The translations under genes were made by a program, and so were the position numbers. A model generated the notes under the pieces. The model was not told the DNA's origin. It ran no database searches and saw only the letters and a program-made list of their open reading frames with translations. Source: Myxococcus sp. (lineage in GTDB: Bacteria > Myxococcota > Myxococcia > Myxococcales > Myxococcaceae). From it: a DNA stretch of 41,287 nt. The DNA lies in NCBI GenBank assembly GCA_014879945.1, contig JACSRE010000093.1:1-41287 (forward strand). The letters are read 5' to 3'. The first letter of the stretch is position 1. Every line of letters starts with the position of its first letter. Shown piece by piece: positions 7,891-15,097 of this stretch.

Positions 7891-9092
7891 GCGCGCGCGC
7901 CGCCACCGTCTGCTGCGCGCTGCTGGCCGTCGACGCGGCCGCGGCGGTGGCGGGCTACGAGGTGTCGGCCACCACCACCGTCTCGACGCGCTCCCCGCTG
8001 CCCGGCGACGTGGCCGTAGGCGCCACCACCGACCTGCAGCTCGACCCCTCGGCCACCGGCACCCTCGCGTGGGGCCGCACGGTGCTGCTGCTGCGCTACG
8101 CCCCGCAGCTCATCATCCGCGAGCCGCAGGTCGCCGCGCGGGTGTTGCCCCTGCACCACGGCGTCGCCTCGTTCACGCACCGCTTCGCGCGGGCCTCGCT
8201 CTTGTTGAGCGAAGAGGCCTCGTACGGGGTGGCCGACATCGGCTCGCTGCGCCTGCCCGCCGGCGGCCGGCCGACCGGCGTCTTCGAGGTGCAGACGCTG
8301 GGGGCCGTGCCCTACGTGCGCTCGGCCTCGCTGCTGGCGTTCGACGCGACGCCCGACGACGGCGTCTCGCTCTTCTTCTCGGCGGGCTACCTGCTCTCGG
8401 GCGACCCCACCGGCGGCCTCCAGCTGCCGCTGCAGTTCGGCCCCGTCGGCACCGCGAGCCTGCGCCTGAGGGTGGACCGCCGGCTCGGGCTCCTCACGGG
8501 GGCCCAGGCGAGCCACGCCTGGTTCAACACCGGCGCCGAGCAGTCCATCGCGCTGCTGACCGAGACGGTGGAGTGGCAGGCGACGCGCGCCACCTCGCTG
8601 TCCCTGGGCGGCGGCGTGGGCGTCACGCGGGAGCGCGTGGTGGCCATGGAGGGCGGGCCCCTGCCCGGCCTCTTCTCCGAGGTGCTGCCCGTCGCCTCGG
8701 CGTCGGTGTCTTCGTCGCTCCAGCCCGGGGGCACGCCGGTGCAGGTGCAGCTGAGCGCCCTGCTGTCGCCCTTCGCCGACCGCTTCACCGGCCTGGTCTA
8801 CGAGCGCCTCGAGGGGCGCGCCTCGGCGACCTCGCGGCTCACCCGCGAGCTGAGCGCCTCGGCCGCGGCCGGCACCGGCTACGCCATTCCCATCGGGCGG
8901 GCCCAGCAGGCCGGCGACAGCGCCACCTTCGGCGAGGCCTCGCTGCGCTGGGAGCCGTCGTCGTGGCTCGCGCTGGTGGGCACCGGCCGCTTCGTGTGGA
9001 CCGAGCAGCCCCGCACCGGCCAGCCCGGCCAGGCCCTGTGGGCCGTCACCATCGCCGCCGTCGTGCGCGACCGCGACACCACCGCCTTTTGA
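7887..9092 (+). CDS. epsX: Outer-membrane beta-barrel for EPS export (Wzp/EpsX-like)
   Basis: A 401-aa protein with an N-terminal signal (MSARAATVCCALLAV, cleavage near AAAAVAG) and then alternating hydrophobic/polar strands throughout, ending in DTTAF with a terminal Phe as expected for a BAM-inserted barrel. Examples of strand-like segments: TVLLLRYAPQLIIRE, GVSLFFSAGYLLSG, WLALVGTGRFVWTEQ. No enzymatic motif seen. It is coupled to the short OPX gene by a 4-nt overlap, the arrangement known for OPX-plus-porin pairs in myxobacteria. The gene name rests on position in the conserved order and on fold, so it is less certain than for its neighbours. Confidence 0.75.
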   Translation: MSARAATVCCALLAVDAAAAVAGYEVSATTTVSTRSPLPGDVAVGATTDLQLDPSATGTLAWGRTVLLLRYAPQLIIREPQVAARVLPLHHGVASFTHRFARASLLLSEEASYGVADIGSLRLPAGGRPTGVFEVQTLGAVPYVRSASLLAFDATPDDGVSLFFSAGYLLSGDPTGGLQLPLQFGPVGTASLRLRVDRRLGLLTGAQASHAWFNTGAEQSIALLTETVEWQATRATSLSLGGGVGVTRERVVAMEGGPLPGLFSEVLPVASASVSSSLQPGGTPVQVQLSALLSPFADRFTGLVYERLEGRASATSRLTRELSASAAAGTGYAIPIGRAQQAGDSATFGEASLRWEPSSWLALVGTGRFVWTEQPRTGQPGQALWAVTIAAVVRDRDTTAF

Positions 9093-9127
9093 GTTCTGCT
9101 AACACCCACCCGGGGGACCCCACCGTC

Positions 9128-9514
9128 GTGAGCGAGCACCAACACACCGCGCTGGTCGTCGACGACGACCCCGACATCCGCAAGGTCATCGGCGCCTACC
9201 TGACGCGCAAGGGCTTCACCGTCACCTTCGCCGCTGATGGGCGGTCGGCCATCACGCAGCTCGACGAGGTGCGGCCTTCGCTCCTGTGCATCGACCTGAT
9301 GCTGCCCGAGTCGTCCGGCTACGACGTGTGCGACCACGTCAGGGCGTCGCCGACGCTCAAGGGCATGCCGATTCTGATGATCAGCGCCCGCACCATGCCC
9401 GAGGACCGCGCCTACGCCGAAGAGCTGGGCGTCAAGTGCTACCTCGCCAAGCCCTTCACCCAGGCGCAGTTCCTCGCCGCCGTCGAAGAGACCCTGAGCC
9501 AGGACGCCACGTGA
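9128..9514 (+). CDS. epsW: Single-domain response regulator (EpsW-like)
   Basis: A 128-aa CheY-like receiver with no output domain. Acidic pocket VVDDDPD, phospho-acceptor Asp in LLCIDLMLPESSGYD, switch Ser in LMISAR and conserved Lys in YLAKPF are all present, so it should be phosphorylated. GTG start at 9128, with GGGGGAC (9112-9118) as a possible ribosome site in the 35-nt gap after the barrel gene. Its stop overlaps the chain-length gene start (GTGA). A lone receiver inside the assembly operon implies that signalling acts directly on the machinery; the partner kinase is not in the window. Confidence 0.85.
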   Translation: MSEHQHTALVVDDDPDIRKVIGAYLTRKGFTVTFAADGRSAITQLDEVRPSLLCIDLMLPESSGYDVCDHVRASPTLKGMPILMISARTMPEDRAYAEELGVKCYLAKPFTQAQFLAAVEETLSQDAT

Positions 9515-11040
9515 GCCACCCCGCCGCGCCGCTGCCCACCTCGCCGACGCCCCGCGAAGAGTCGCTCGACCTCTTCGACTACGCGCTGATTCGCAACGTC
9601 ATCGGCTTCGTGTTTCGTGGCGTGCGGCGCCACCGGCTCTTCACGCTGTTGGTGTTCGCGCTGGTGCTGTGGCTCGGCGCGGTGGCCGTCTTCCTCGTGC
9701 CCCGCACCTGGCACGCCGAGGCGCGGCTGCTGGCGAACCAGAACGAGATCATCCGCGCCCTGGGCAACCCCCGCTCGAGCCTGCAGTCCGAAGACCCGAC
9801 GCGCGCCGCGCGCGAGCTCATCTTCGCGCACGACAACCTCGTCTCGCTCATCAAGCAGACCAACCTGCTCAAGAGCTGGGAAGAGCACCGGCCGCCCGCG
9901 GTGCGCGTGAAGGACCTGCTGATGCGGCTCGTCACCGGCCCCATCACCGAGGAGGACCGCATCGACGCCATGGTGGGCACGCTCGAGAAGCGGCTCAAGG
10001 TCGAGACCGACGCGCAGACCGTCACCATCACCGTGGACTGGCAGGACCCGCAGACGGCGTACCTGCTGGTCGAGACCGCGCAGCAGAACTTCCTCGAGAC
10101 GCGCCACGTCACCGAGATGACCGCCATCAGCGAGGCCCTCGCCATCCTCGAGAGCCACGCCTCGCAGGTGCAGAAGGCCGTCGACGACGCGCTCCACGAG
10201 CTCGAGCGCGTTCGCGAGGAGCGGCGCAAGGGCGGCGCCACCGGCGGCGGCCCCGTGCCCCCCGGAGAGACGGGCCAGGCCTTCGCGCCGCTCCCGCCGC
10301 CGCCCGCGCCCGAGCCTCCGCCCAACGCCGCGCCGGGGGCCACCGACCAGGAGCTCGCGCAGCTGAAGTTCCTGCTCAACTCCAAGCGCCGCGCCCTGGC
10401 CGACCTCGAGGACTTTCGCAGCCGGCGCCTGAGCGAGCTGACGGTGCAGCTGCAGGACTACCGGGTGCAGTACGCCGACCAGCACCCCGTCGTCATCGAC
10501 GCCCAGCAGCGCATCACCCAGATGAAGGGCGACTCGCCGCAGATGTCGCAGGTGAAGGCCGACATCGAGAGCCTCATCGCCGAGTACCGCCGCAAGGGCG
10601 GCCGCGACCCAGACTCGGTCGTCGAGCCCGTGCGCGCCTCGCCGCGCGCCTCGCCCCGGCGCGGCCAGCAGACCCAGGTGGCCCTCACCAACTCGGAGCT
10701 CTCCGACGACCCGCTCGTCGAGCACGCCCGCAACAACCTGCGCGTCGCGGCCGCCAAGTACGAGGAGCTGATGATGCGCATCGACGGCGCCCGCATCGAG
10801 CAGGACACGGCGCGCGCGGCCTTCAAGTACCGCTACAGCGTGGTGCGGCCCGCCTCGGTGCCCCGCAAGCCCGCCTCGCCCAACGCGGTGGTGCTGATGG
10901 TGGCGGTGGTGGTGGCGGCGCTCGGGCTCGCGCTGGTGACGGGGGCCGCGCGCGACCTGCGCTCCGGCACCTTCGTCGAGCCCTGGCAGGTCAGCCGCCG
11001 CCTGGGCCTGCCGGTGGTGAGCCAGGTGAAGTTGTCATGA
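9511..11040 (+). CDS. epsV: Chain-length determinant (Wzz/PCP-2-like), no kinase domain
   Basis: A 509-aa inner-membrane co-polymerase. The first helix is ~residues 40-65 (FTLLVFALVLWLGAVAVFLV), followed by a long periplasmic region with coiled-coil stretches and a Pro/Ala-rich insert (~248-276, containing PLPPPPAPEPPPN). The C-terminal helix (~463-483) is preceded by VVRPASVPRKPASPN, the usual PCP proline motif. The cytosolic tail is short (RRLGLPVVSQVKLS), so no BY-kinase domain is fused. It sets EPS chain length and links polymerase to export channel. Its N-terminal ~200 residues are paralogous to those of the Wzz-Wzy fusion at 1287. Start (GTG) and stop overlap its neighbours. Confidence 0.88.
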   Translation: MSHPAAPLPTSPTPREESLDLFDYALIRNVIGFVFRGVRRHRLFTLLVFALVLWLGAVAVFLVPRTWHAEARLLANQNEIIRALGNPRSSLQSEDPTRAARELIFAHDNLVSLIKQTNLLKSWEEHRPPAVRVKDLLMRLVTGPITEEDRIDAMVGTLEKRLKVETDAQTVTITVDWQDPQTAYLLVETAQQNFLETRHVTEMTAISEALAILESHASQVQKAVDDALHELERVREERRKGGATGGGPVPPGETGQAFAPLPPPPAPEPPPNAAPGATDQELAQLKFLLNSKRRALADLEDFRSRRLSELTVQLQDYRVQYADQHPVVIDAQQRITQMKGDSPQMSQVKADIESLIAEYRRKGGRDPDSVVEPVRASPRASPRRGQQTQVALTNSELSDDPLVEHARNNLRVAAAKYEELMMRIDGARIEQDTARAAFKYRYSVVRPASVPRKPASPNAVVLMVAVVVAALGLALVTGAARDLRSGTFVEPWQVSRRLGLPVVSQVKLS

Positions 11041-12254
11041 CGGCGGCCGTCGCCGTCGCCTGCGGCCTGGCGCTGCTGGGCGTGCCCGTCTTCGTGGCGT
11101 GCAGCTACCTGGGCGGGCTGGCGCTGCTGTCTCGCCCCCTGCCGCCGCCGGTCGCGCCGTCGCCCGCGACGCTGCGCTTCGACGTGGTGGTGCCGGCGCA
11201 CGACGAAGCGGCCGGCATCGGCGCGACGGTGAAGAGCCTGCTGGCCCTCGACTACCCCTCGAGCCTCTTTCGGGTGGTGGTGGTGGCCGACAACTGCGCC
11301 GACGCCACCGCCGAGAAGGCGCGCGAGGCCGGCGCCACGGTGCTCGAGCGCGCCGACGCCGAGCGCCGCGGCAAGGGCTTCGCGCTCGCCCACGCCTTCG
11401 AGTGGAGCCTGGGGCAGGGCACCGCCGACGCCTGCGTCGTCGTCGACGCCGACACCGTCGTCTCGAAGAACCTGCTGTCGGCCTACGCGGCGCGGCTGGC
11501 CCGCGGCGCCACCGCCATGCAGGCGCACTACGGCGTCGCCAACCCGCTGGCCTCGTGGCGCACGCGGCTGATGCGCATCGCGCTGGCGATGTTCCACCAG
11601 GTGCGCTCCACCGCCCGGGAGCGCCTGGGCGTCTCGTGCGGGCTGCGCGGCAACGGCATGTGCTTCTCGACCGCCCTGCTGCGCGAGGTGCCGCACGACG
11701 CCTTCTCGCTCGTCGAAGACCTCGAGTACGGCATTCGCATCGGCCGCCGGGGCCACCGGGTGTGGTGGGTGGGCGAGGCCGACGTGCTGGGCGAGATGGT
11801 GTCGGGCGAAGCGGCGTCGGTGTCGCAGCGGCGGCGCTGGGAGCACGGCCGCGCCGAGATGGTGAAGCTCCACGGGTGGCCGCTGTTGTCCGAAGCGCTG
11901 AAGAAGCGCGACGGCCTGCTGCTCGACCTCGCCATGGACGTGCTGGTGCCGCCGTTGAGCCGGGTGGTGATGGCCGCCGGCGCCGGCCTGGTGGCGTCGT
12001 GGGCGCTGGCCTTCTTCTTCCCCTCGCCGGCTGGGTTGGCGCCGCTGTCGCTCTTCACCGCCTGCGTCACGGCGCTGGGGCTCTACGTGGGGGCGGGCTG
12101 GCTCCACTCGGGCACCGGCCTGCGCGGCCTGCTGGACCTCGCCTTCGCCCCGGCCTACGTGGCGTGGAAGGTGGCGCTCGCGGTGCGCGGCCGGGCGGGG
12201 CAGAAACCACAGACGTGGGTACGCACGACACGCGAGGGTGAGACGCGGCCATGA
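11037..12254 (+). CDS. epsU: Membrane-bound GT2 glycosyltransferase (EpsU-like)
   Basis: A 405-aa enzyme with an N-terminal helix, a cytosolic GT-A domain and ~3 C-terminal helices. Seen: FDVVVPAHDEAAGIGATV, DxD in VVDADTVV, the ED site VEDLEYG and QRRRWEHG (QxxRW type), which together resemble BcsA/hyaluronan-synthase-like transferases. It probably adds a sugar to the lipid-linked EPS repeat unit; a processive role cannot be excluded because QxxRW is present. ATGA overlaps occur at both ends, so it belongs to the same operon. It matches the EpsU position after EpsV in M. xanthus. Confidence 0.82.
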   Translation: MTAAVAVACGLALLGVPVFVACSYLGGLALLSRPLPPPVAPSPATLRFDVVVPAHDEAAGIGATVKSLLALDYPSSLFRVVVVADNCADATAEKAREAGATVLERADAERRGKGFALAHAFEWSLGQGTADACVVVDADTVVSKNLLSAYAARLARGATAMQAHYGVANPLASWRTRLMRIALAMFHQVRSTARERLGVSCGLRGNGMCFSTALLREVPHDAFSLVEDLEYGIRIGRRGHRVWWVGEADVLGEMVSGEAASVSQRRRWEHGRAEMVKLHGWPLLSEALKKRDGLLLDLAMDVLVPPLSRVVMAAGAGLVASWALAFFFPSPAGLAPLSLFTACVTALGLYVGAGWLHSGTGLRGLLDLAFAPAYVAWKVALAVRGRAGQKPQTWVRTTREGETRP

Positions 12255-12703
12255 GCAAGGCGAAGACAGACGGCCGGCCCAGGCTGACCCAGCAGGTCTA
12301 CCAGCAGCTCGCCGGCGTGATGCGCGGCACCTGGCAGTCGCTCGCGGTGGTGCCGGCCAGCCCGTCGATGTCGGCCAGCGCCTTCGCCGAGGCCGTCGTC
12401 GAGGTGGCGCGGCTGGCCCGGGGCGCGCCGGCGAAGCTGTTCCTCACCGAGGGCCTCGAGAAGGCCGGCGTGTCGAAGCTGATCGTCGAGCTGAGCCAGC
12501 ACGTCGACCAGGGCGGGCTCGCGGTGGTGTGCGTCGAGTCGGTCATCTCACAGCAGGCCGGCGTGCCGCTGGCGATGGTGTGCGACGCGGCGCTCCTGGT
12601 GGTGCACCTGGGCGTGACGCGCAAAGAAGACGCCGAAGGCACGGTGGGCATCATCGGGAAGCAGAAGTTCCTCGGCGCCGTCACCATCGAGTCGATGCGC
12701 TGA
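12251..12703 (+). CDS. P-loop-less CpsD/Wze-like protein (possible BY-kinase pseudoenzyme)
   Basis: A 150-aa protein, ATG in an overlap with the GT2 stop. Its layout resembles the second half of CpsD/Wzc tyrosine autokinases: a strand GLAVVCVESVISQQAG where kinases have a Walker A' (IIDTPP), then AMVCDAALLVVHLGVTRKED and LGAVTI, like 'aDgvllVvr.g.t' and 'lGvVln'. The catalytic Asp/Pro positions are replaced (VCVESV), no GxxxxGKT/S Walker A is visible, and there is no tyrosine-rich tail (a single Tyr, residue 17). It would not bind ATP normally. A structural partner of the EpsV-like protein is my inference; a diverged enzyme of other type is possible. Confidence 0.5.
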   Translation: MSKAKTDGRPRLTQQVYQQLAGVMRGTWQSLAVVPASPSMSASAFAEAVVEVARLARGAPAKLFLTEGLEKAGVSKLIVELSQHVDQGGLAVVCVESVISQQAGVPLAMVCDAALLVVHLGVTRKEDAEGTVGIIGKQKFLGAVTIESMR

Positions 12704-12707
12704 GTCG

Positions 12708-13622
12708 TCAGAAGTGGTGGCGGGTGCCGCGGAGCCTGAAGGCCAGCGCGCGCGCCGCCAGCCACCCCGCCAGCTCCGCCGCCGACCGCTGCCCATCGAC
12801 GGGGTAGCGGGGCAGCACGGCGCCGGGTCGCCGCTCCGAGAGGCGGTAGGGCCGGGCCTCGGTCGTCCACACGGTGAAGTCGCCCAGCGCACGGAGCAGC
12901 TCGACGTGCCGTCGCTGGAAGTGGTGCTGCGGCGTGCCGAAGGGGAACGCGAAGTGCCGCTGCCGGCCGAAGAGGCGCTCGAAGTCGTCGCGTGAGGCGC
13001 GGTAGTCGGCGGCGGCCTCGGCGTCGGGCAGCGTCACCGGGCTCGCGTGCAGGTTCGAGTGGTTGCCCACGATGACGTTGGGGAGCGCCGCGAGCGCCCT
13101 CACCTCGTCGGGGGTGGCCATGGCGAACTCGGGCACGTCAGCCAGCCCGCGCAGGTCGGCGCGCGTGTTCTCGGTGGCGTTGAGGTGCGGCGACGCCAGG
13201 AGCTCGAGCGCCTCGGCGCGGGGCGTACCCGCGATGAGGCGCTGCTCCACCAGGTCCCACCGGAAGCCCGCGCGCCGCTCGACCTTGGCGGGGCAGACGA
13301 AGAAGAAGAACTCGACCGAGGGGAAGCGGGCCGCGCGGGTGCGCACGTACTCGGCGGCGTCGCGGTAGCCGTCGTCGAAGGACAGCGAGAGCCAGTGGGC
13401 GCTGGTGCCCGGCCGCCTCGAGAGCAGCAGCTCGAGCAGGTCGTCGAGCGTCGAGGGGGCGATGGCCAGGCCGGGCTGCCAGTCGGTGGCGCGCGGGCGC
13501 TCGGCGACGCGGTGCAGGCACAACGACACGCCCAGGCCCGCCAACGCGGCGCCCACGCCCACCTCGAGCGCCGGGCGGGGCAGCGCGCGGCCCGTCATCG
13601 CGGCCAGGGCATCGGGCGTCAT
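12708..13622 (-). CDS. Polysaccharide deacetylase (CE4 / NodB fold)
   Basis: A 304-aa NodB-domain protein. Motif 1 LSFDDGYRD (residues 80-88) gives the catalytic and metal-binding Asp pair; motif 2 GNHSNLHAS gives metal-binding His188 and His192; FAFPFGTP is motif 3. Such enzymes remove acetyl groups from N-acetylated sugars in EPS or peptidoglycan. The first ~60 residues carry no clear cleavable signal, although a short apolar stretch occurs at ~22-36, so cytosolic action on precursors is as possible as export. It is convergent with the CpsD-like gene (4 nt apart) and divergent from the WecG-type gene across only 41 nt. Confidence 0.85.
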   Translation of the reverse strand: MTPDALAAMTGRALPRPALEVGVGAALAGLGVSLCLHRVAERPRATDWQPGLAIAPSTLDDLLELLLSRRPGTSAHWLSLSFDDGYRDAAEYVRTRAARFPSVEFFFFVCPAKVERRAGFRWDLVEQRLIAGTPRAEALELLASPHLNATENTRADLRGLADVPEFAMATPDEVRALAALPNVIVGNHSNLHASPVTLPDAEAAADYRASRDDFERLFGRQRHFAFPFGTPQHHFQRRHVELLRALGDFTVWTTEARPYRLSERRPGAVLPRYPVDGQRSAAELAGWLAARALAFRLRGTRHHF

Positions 13623-13663
13623 CGGTTCTCACTCATGGGCAGGCCGGAAAGCCCGTACCATAG

Positions 13664-14428
13664 GTGTCGATGTCTCATCAGCGCCTCACCATCGGCCGCG
13701 TCCCCGTCGACGTCGTCACCTTTCAGCAGGCCATCGACCGCATCGAGGCCCTCGTCGACGCGCGGCAGGGGGGCTCGGTCTTCACGCCCAACGTCGACCA
13801 CGTGGTGAACGTCGACGATGACCCGGCCTTCGCGGCGGCCTACCAGCGGGCCAGCCTCTGCCTCGCCGACGGCATGCCGCTGGTGTGGGCCTCTCGCGTG
13901 CTTGGCCGGCCGTTGCCCGAGCGCGTCGCCGGCTCCGACCTGCTGGAGCCCACCTTGAGGCTCGCCGCCCGTCGGGGCTACCGCGTCTTCTTCCTCGGGG
14001 CCGGCCCCGGCGTCGCCGAGAAGGCCGCGAAGGTGGCGACGGAGCGCTTCGGCACCACCATCGTCGGCACCGACGCGCCCATGGTGCGCCTGGGCGACAC
14101 CGCGCGAGTCGACGCCATCGCCGCGCAGCTCGCCGCCGCGAAGCCCGACCTGGTGATGATGGCCTTCGGCGCCCCCAAGCAGGAGCTCCTCATCGACGCC
14201 ATCGCCGAGCGGGTGAAGCCGGCGGTGATGCTGGGCATCGGCGCGAGCCTCGACTTCCTCGCGGGCACCGTGAAGCGCGCGCCCGCCGTGATGCGCAACA
14301 CCGGCTTCGAGTGGCTCTACCGCCTGGGCCAGGAGCCCACCCGGCTGTGGCGCCGGTACCTCGTCAACGACCCGCGCTTCGTCGCCATTCTGTTGCGCAC
14401 CCTGCGGGCCCAGCGCCGGGCACCCTGA
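13664..14428 (+). CDS. WecG/TagA/CpsF family glycosyltransferase (GT26)
   Basis: About 254 aa. Family motifs are clear: VFTPNVDHVVN, LADGMPLVWASRVLG, ERVAGSDL, VMMAFGAPKQE, GIGASLDFLAGTVKRAP and GFEWLYRLGQEPTRLWRRY. GT26 enzymes add the second sugar (often ManNAc or a ManNAcA-type residue) to a polyprenyl-linked first sugar. It likely extends the lipid-linked sugar made by the EpsZ-like enzyme. Start is GTG 13664 or ATG 13670 (two codons later); the latter is the more conservative choice. Confidence 0.92.
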   Translation: MSMSHQRLTIGRVPVDVVTFQQAIDRIEALVDARQGGSVFTPNVDHVVNVDDDPAFAAAYQRASLCLADGMPLVWASRVLGRPLPERVAGSDLLEPTLRLAARRGYRVFFLGAGPGVAEKAAKVATERFGTTIVGTDAPMVRLGDTARVDAIAAQLAAAKPDLVMMAFGAPKQELLIDAIAERVKPAVMLGIGASLDFLAGTVKRAPAVMRNTGFEWLYRLGQEPTRLWRRYLVNDPRFVAILLRTLRAQRRAP

Positions 14429-14434
14429 GCGGCG

Positions 14435-15088
14435 TCAGGCCCCGTCGCGACGGGGCGAGTAGCCGGGCGGCATCACGAACTTCTCGGGGTCGAGCCGGTC
14501 GATGAGCTTCGCCGGCACCCCGCCCACCACCGCGAAGGGCGGCACGTCTTTCGTCACCACCGCGCCGGTGCCCACGATGGCACCGCGCCCGACCCGAACG
14601 CCCGGCATGATGCTCACCTTGGCGCCGAGCCAGACGTCGGCCTCGATGATGGTGGGCTGCCCCTCGGGGCGCTTGAGGCGGTCGTAGGCGTCGTGGAAGG
14701 GCGTATCGATGATCATCGTGTACGGGCCGACGCGGCAGCGGTCGCCGATGGCCACGTGCTTCGTGCAGCCGACGCTCACCCCGTAGTTGATGAAGCAGTC
14801 TTCGCCGATCTCGAGCAGCGCGCCCTCGGCGCAGGTGAGCTCCACCGGCACGAGGATGCTCCGCAGCAGGGTGTTGCGGCCGATGCGCATGGTGCCGTCG
14901 TTGTCGATGCGGGGCCGGTGGTAGCACCGCACGCCCTTGCCCAGCTCGGTCACCCCGCGCAGCCACAGCATCGCGCTGCCCACCTCGTACGAGTAGCGGG
15001 CGGCCCGACTGGCCAGGCGCGTCGGAGACACCCCCTTGCCGAGGTCGCGGCGGAACATGGTGAGGGCGCGCTTGAGGACGTACTTCAT
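14435..15088 (-). CDS. Hexapeptide-repeat (LbH) acyltransferase, WbbJ/Maa type
   Basis: A 217-aa left-handed beta-helix protein. Hexapeptide turns run from IGRNTLL through LEIGEDCFINYGVSVGC, VAIGDRCRVGPYTMIID and LGAKVSIMPGVRVGRGAIVGTGAVVTKDVP to FAVVGGVPAKLI, the standard end of the acetyl/succinyltransferase fold. The likely catalytic His is in IDTPFHDAYD. It probably O-acetylates a sugar of the EPS or another surface glycan. It is convergent with the GT26 gene (6 nt) and lies 9 nt downstream of the large lipoprotein gene on the same strand, so the two may be co-transcribed. Confidence 0.85.
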   Translation of the reverse strand: MKYVLKRALTMFRRDLGKGVSPTRLASRAARYSYEVGSAMLWLRGVTELGKGVRCYHRPRIDNDGTMRIGRNTLLRSILVPVELTCAEGALLEIGEDCFINYGVSVGCTKHVAIGDRCRVGPYTMIIDTPFHDAYDRLKRPEGQPTIIEADVWLGAKVSIMPGVRVGRGAIVGTGAVVTKDVPPFAVVGGVPAKLIDRLDPEKFVMPPGYSPRRDGA

Positions 15089-15097
15089 GAGGCCTCC

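Noticed and set aside
12251-12703. Active BY-kinase call
   Set aside because: No Walker A motif, altered Walker A' and no tyrosine tail.
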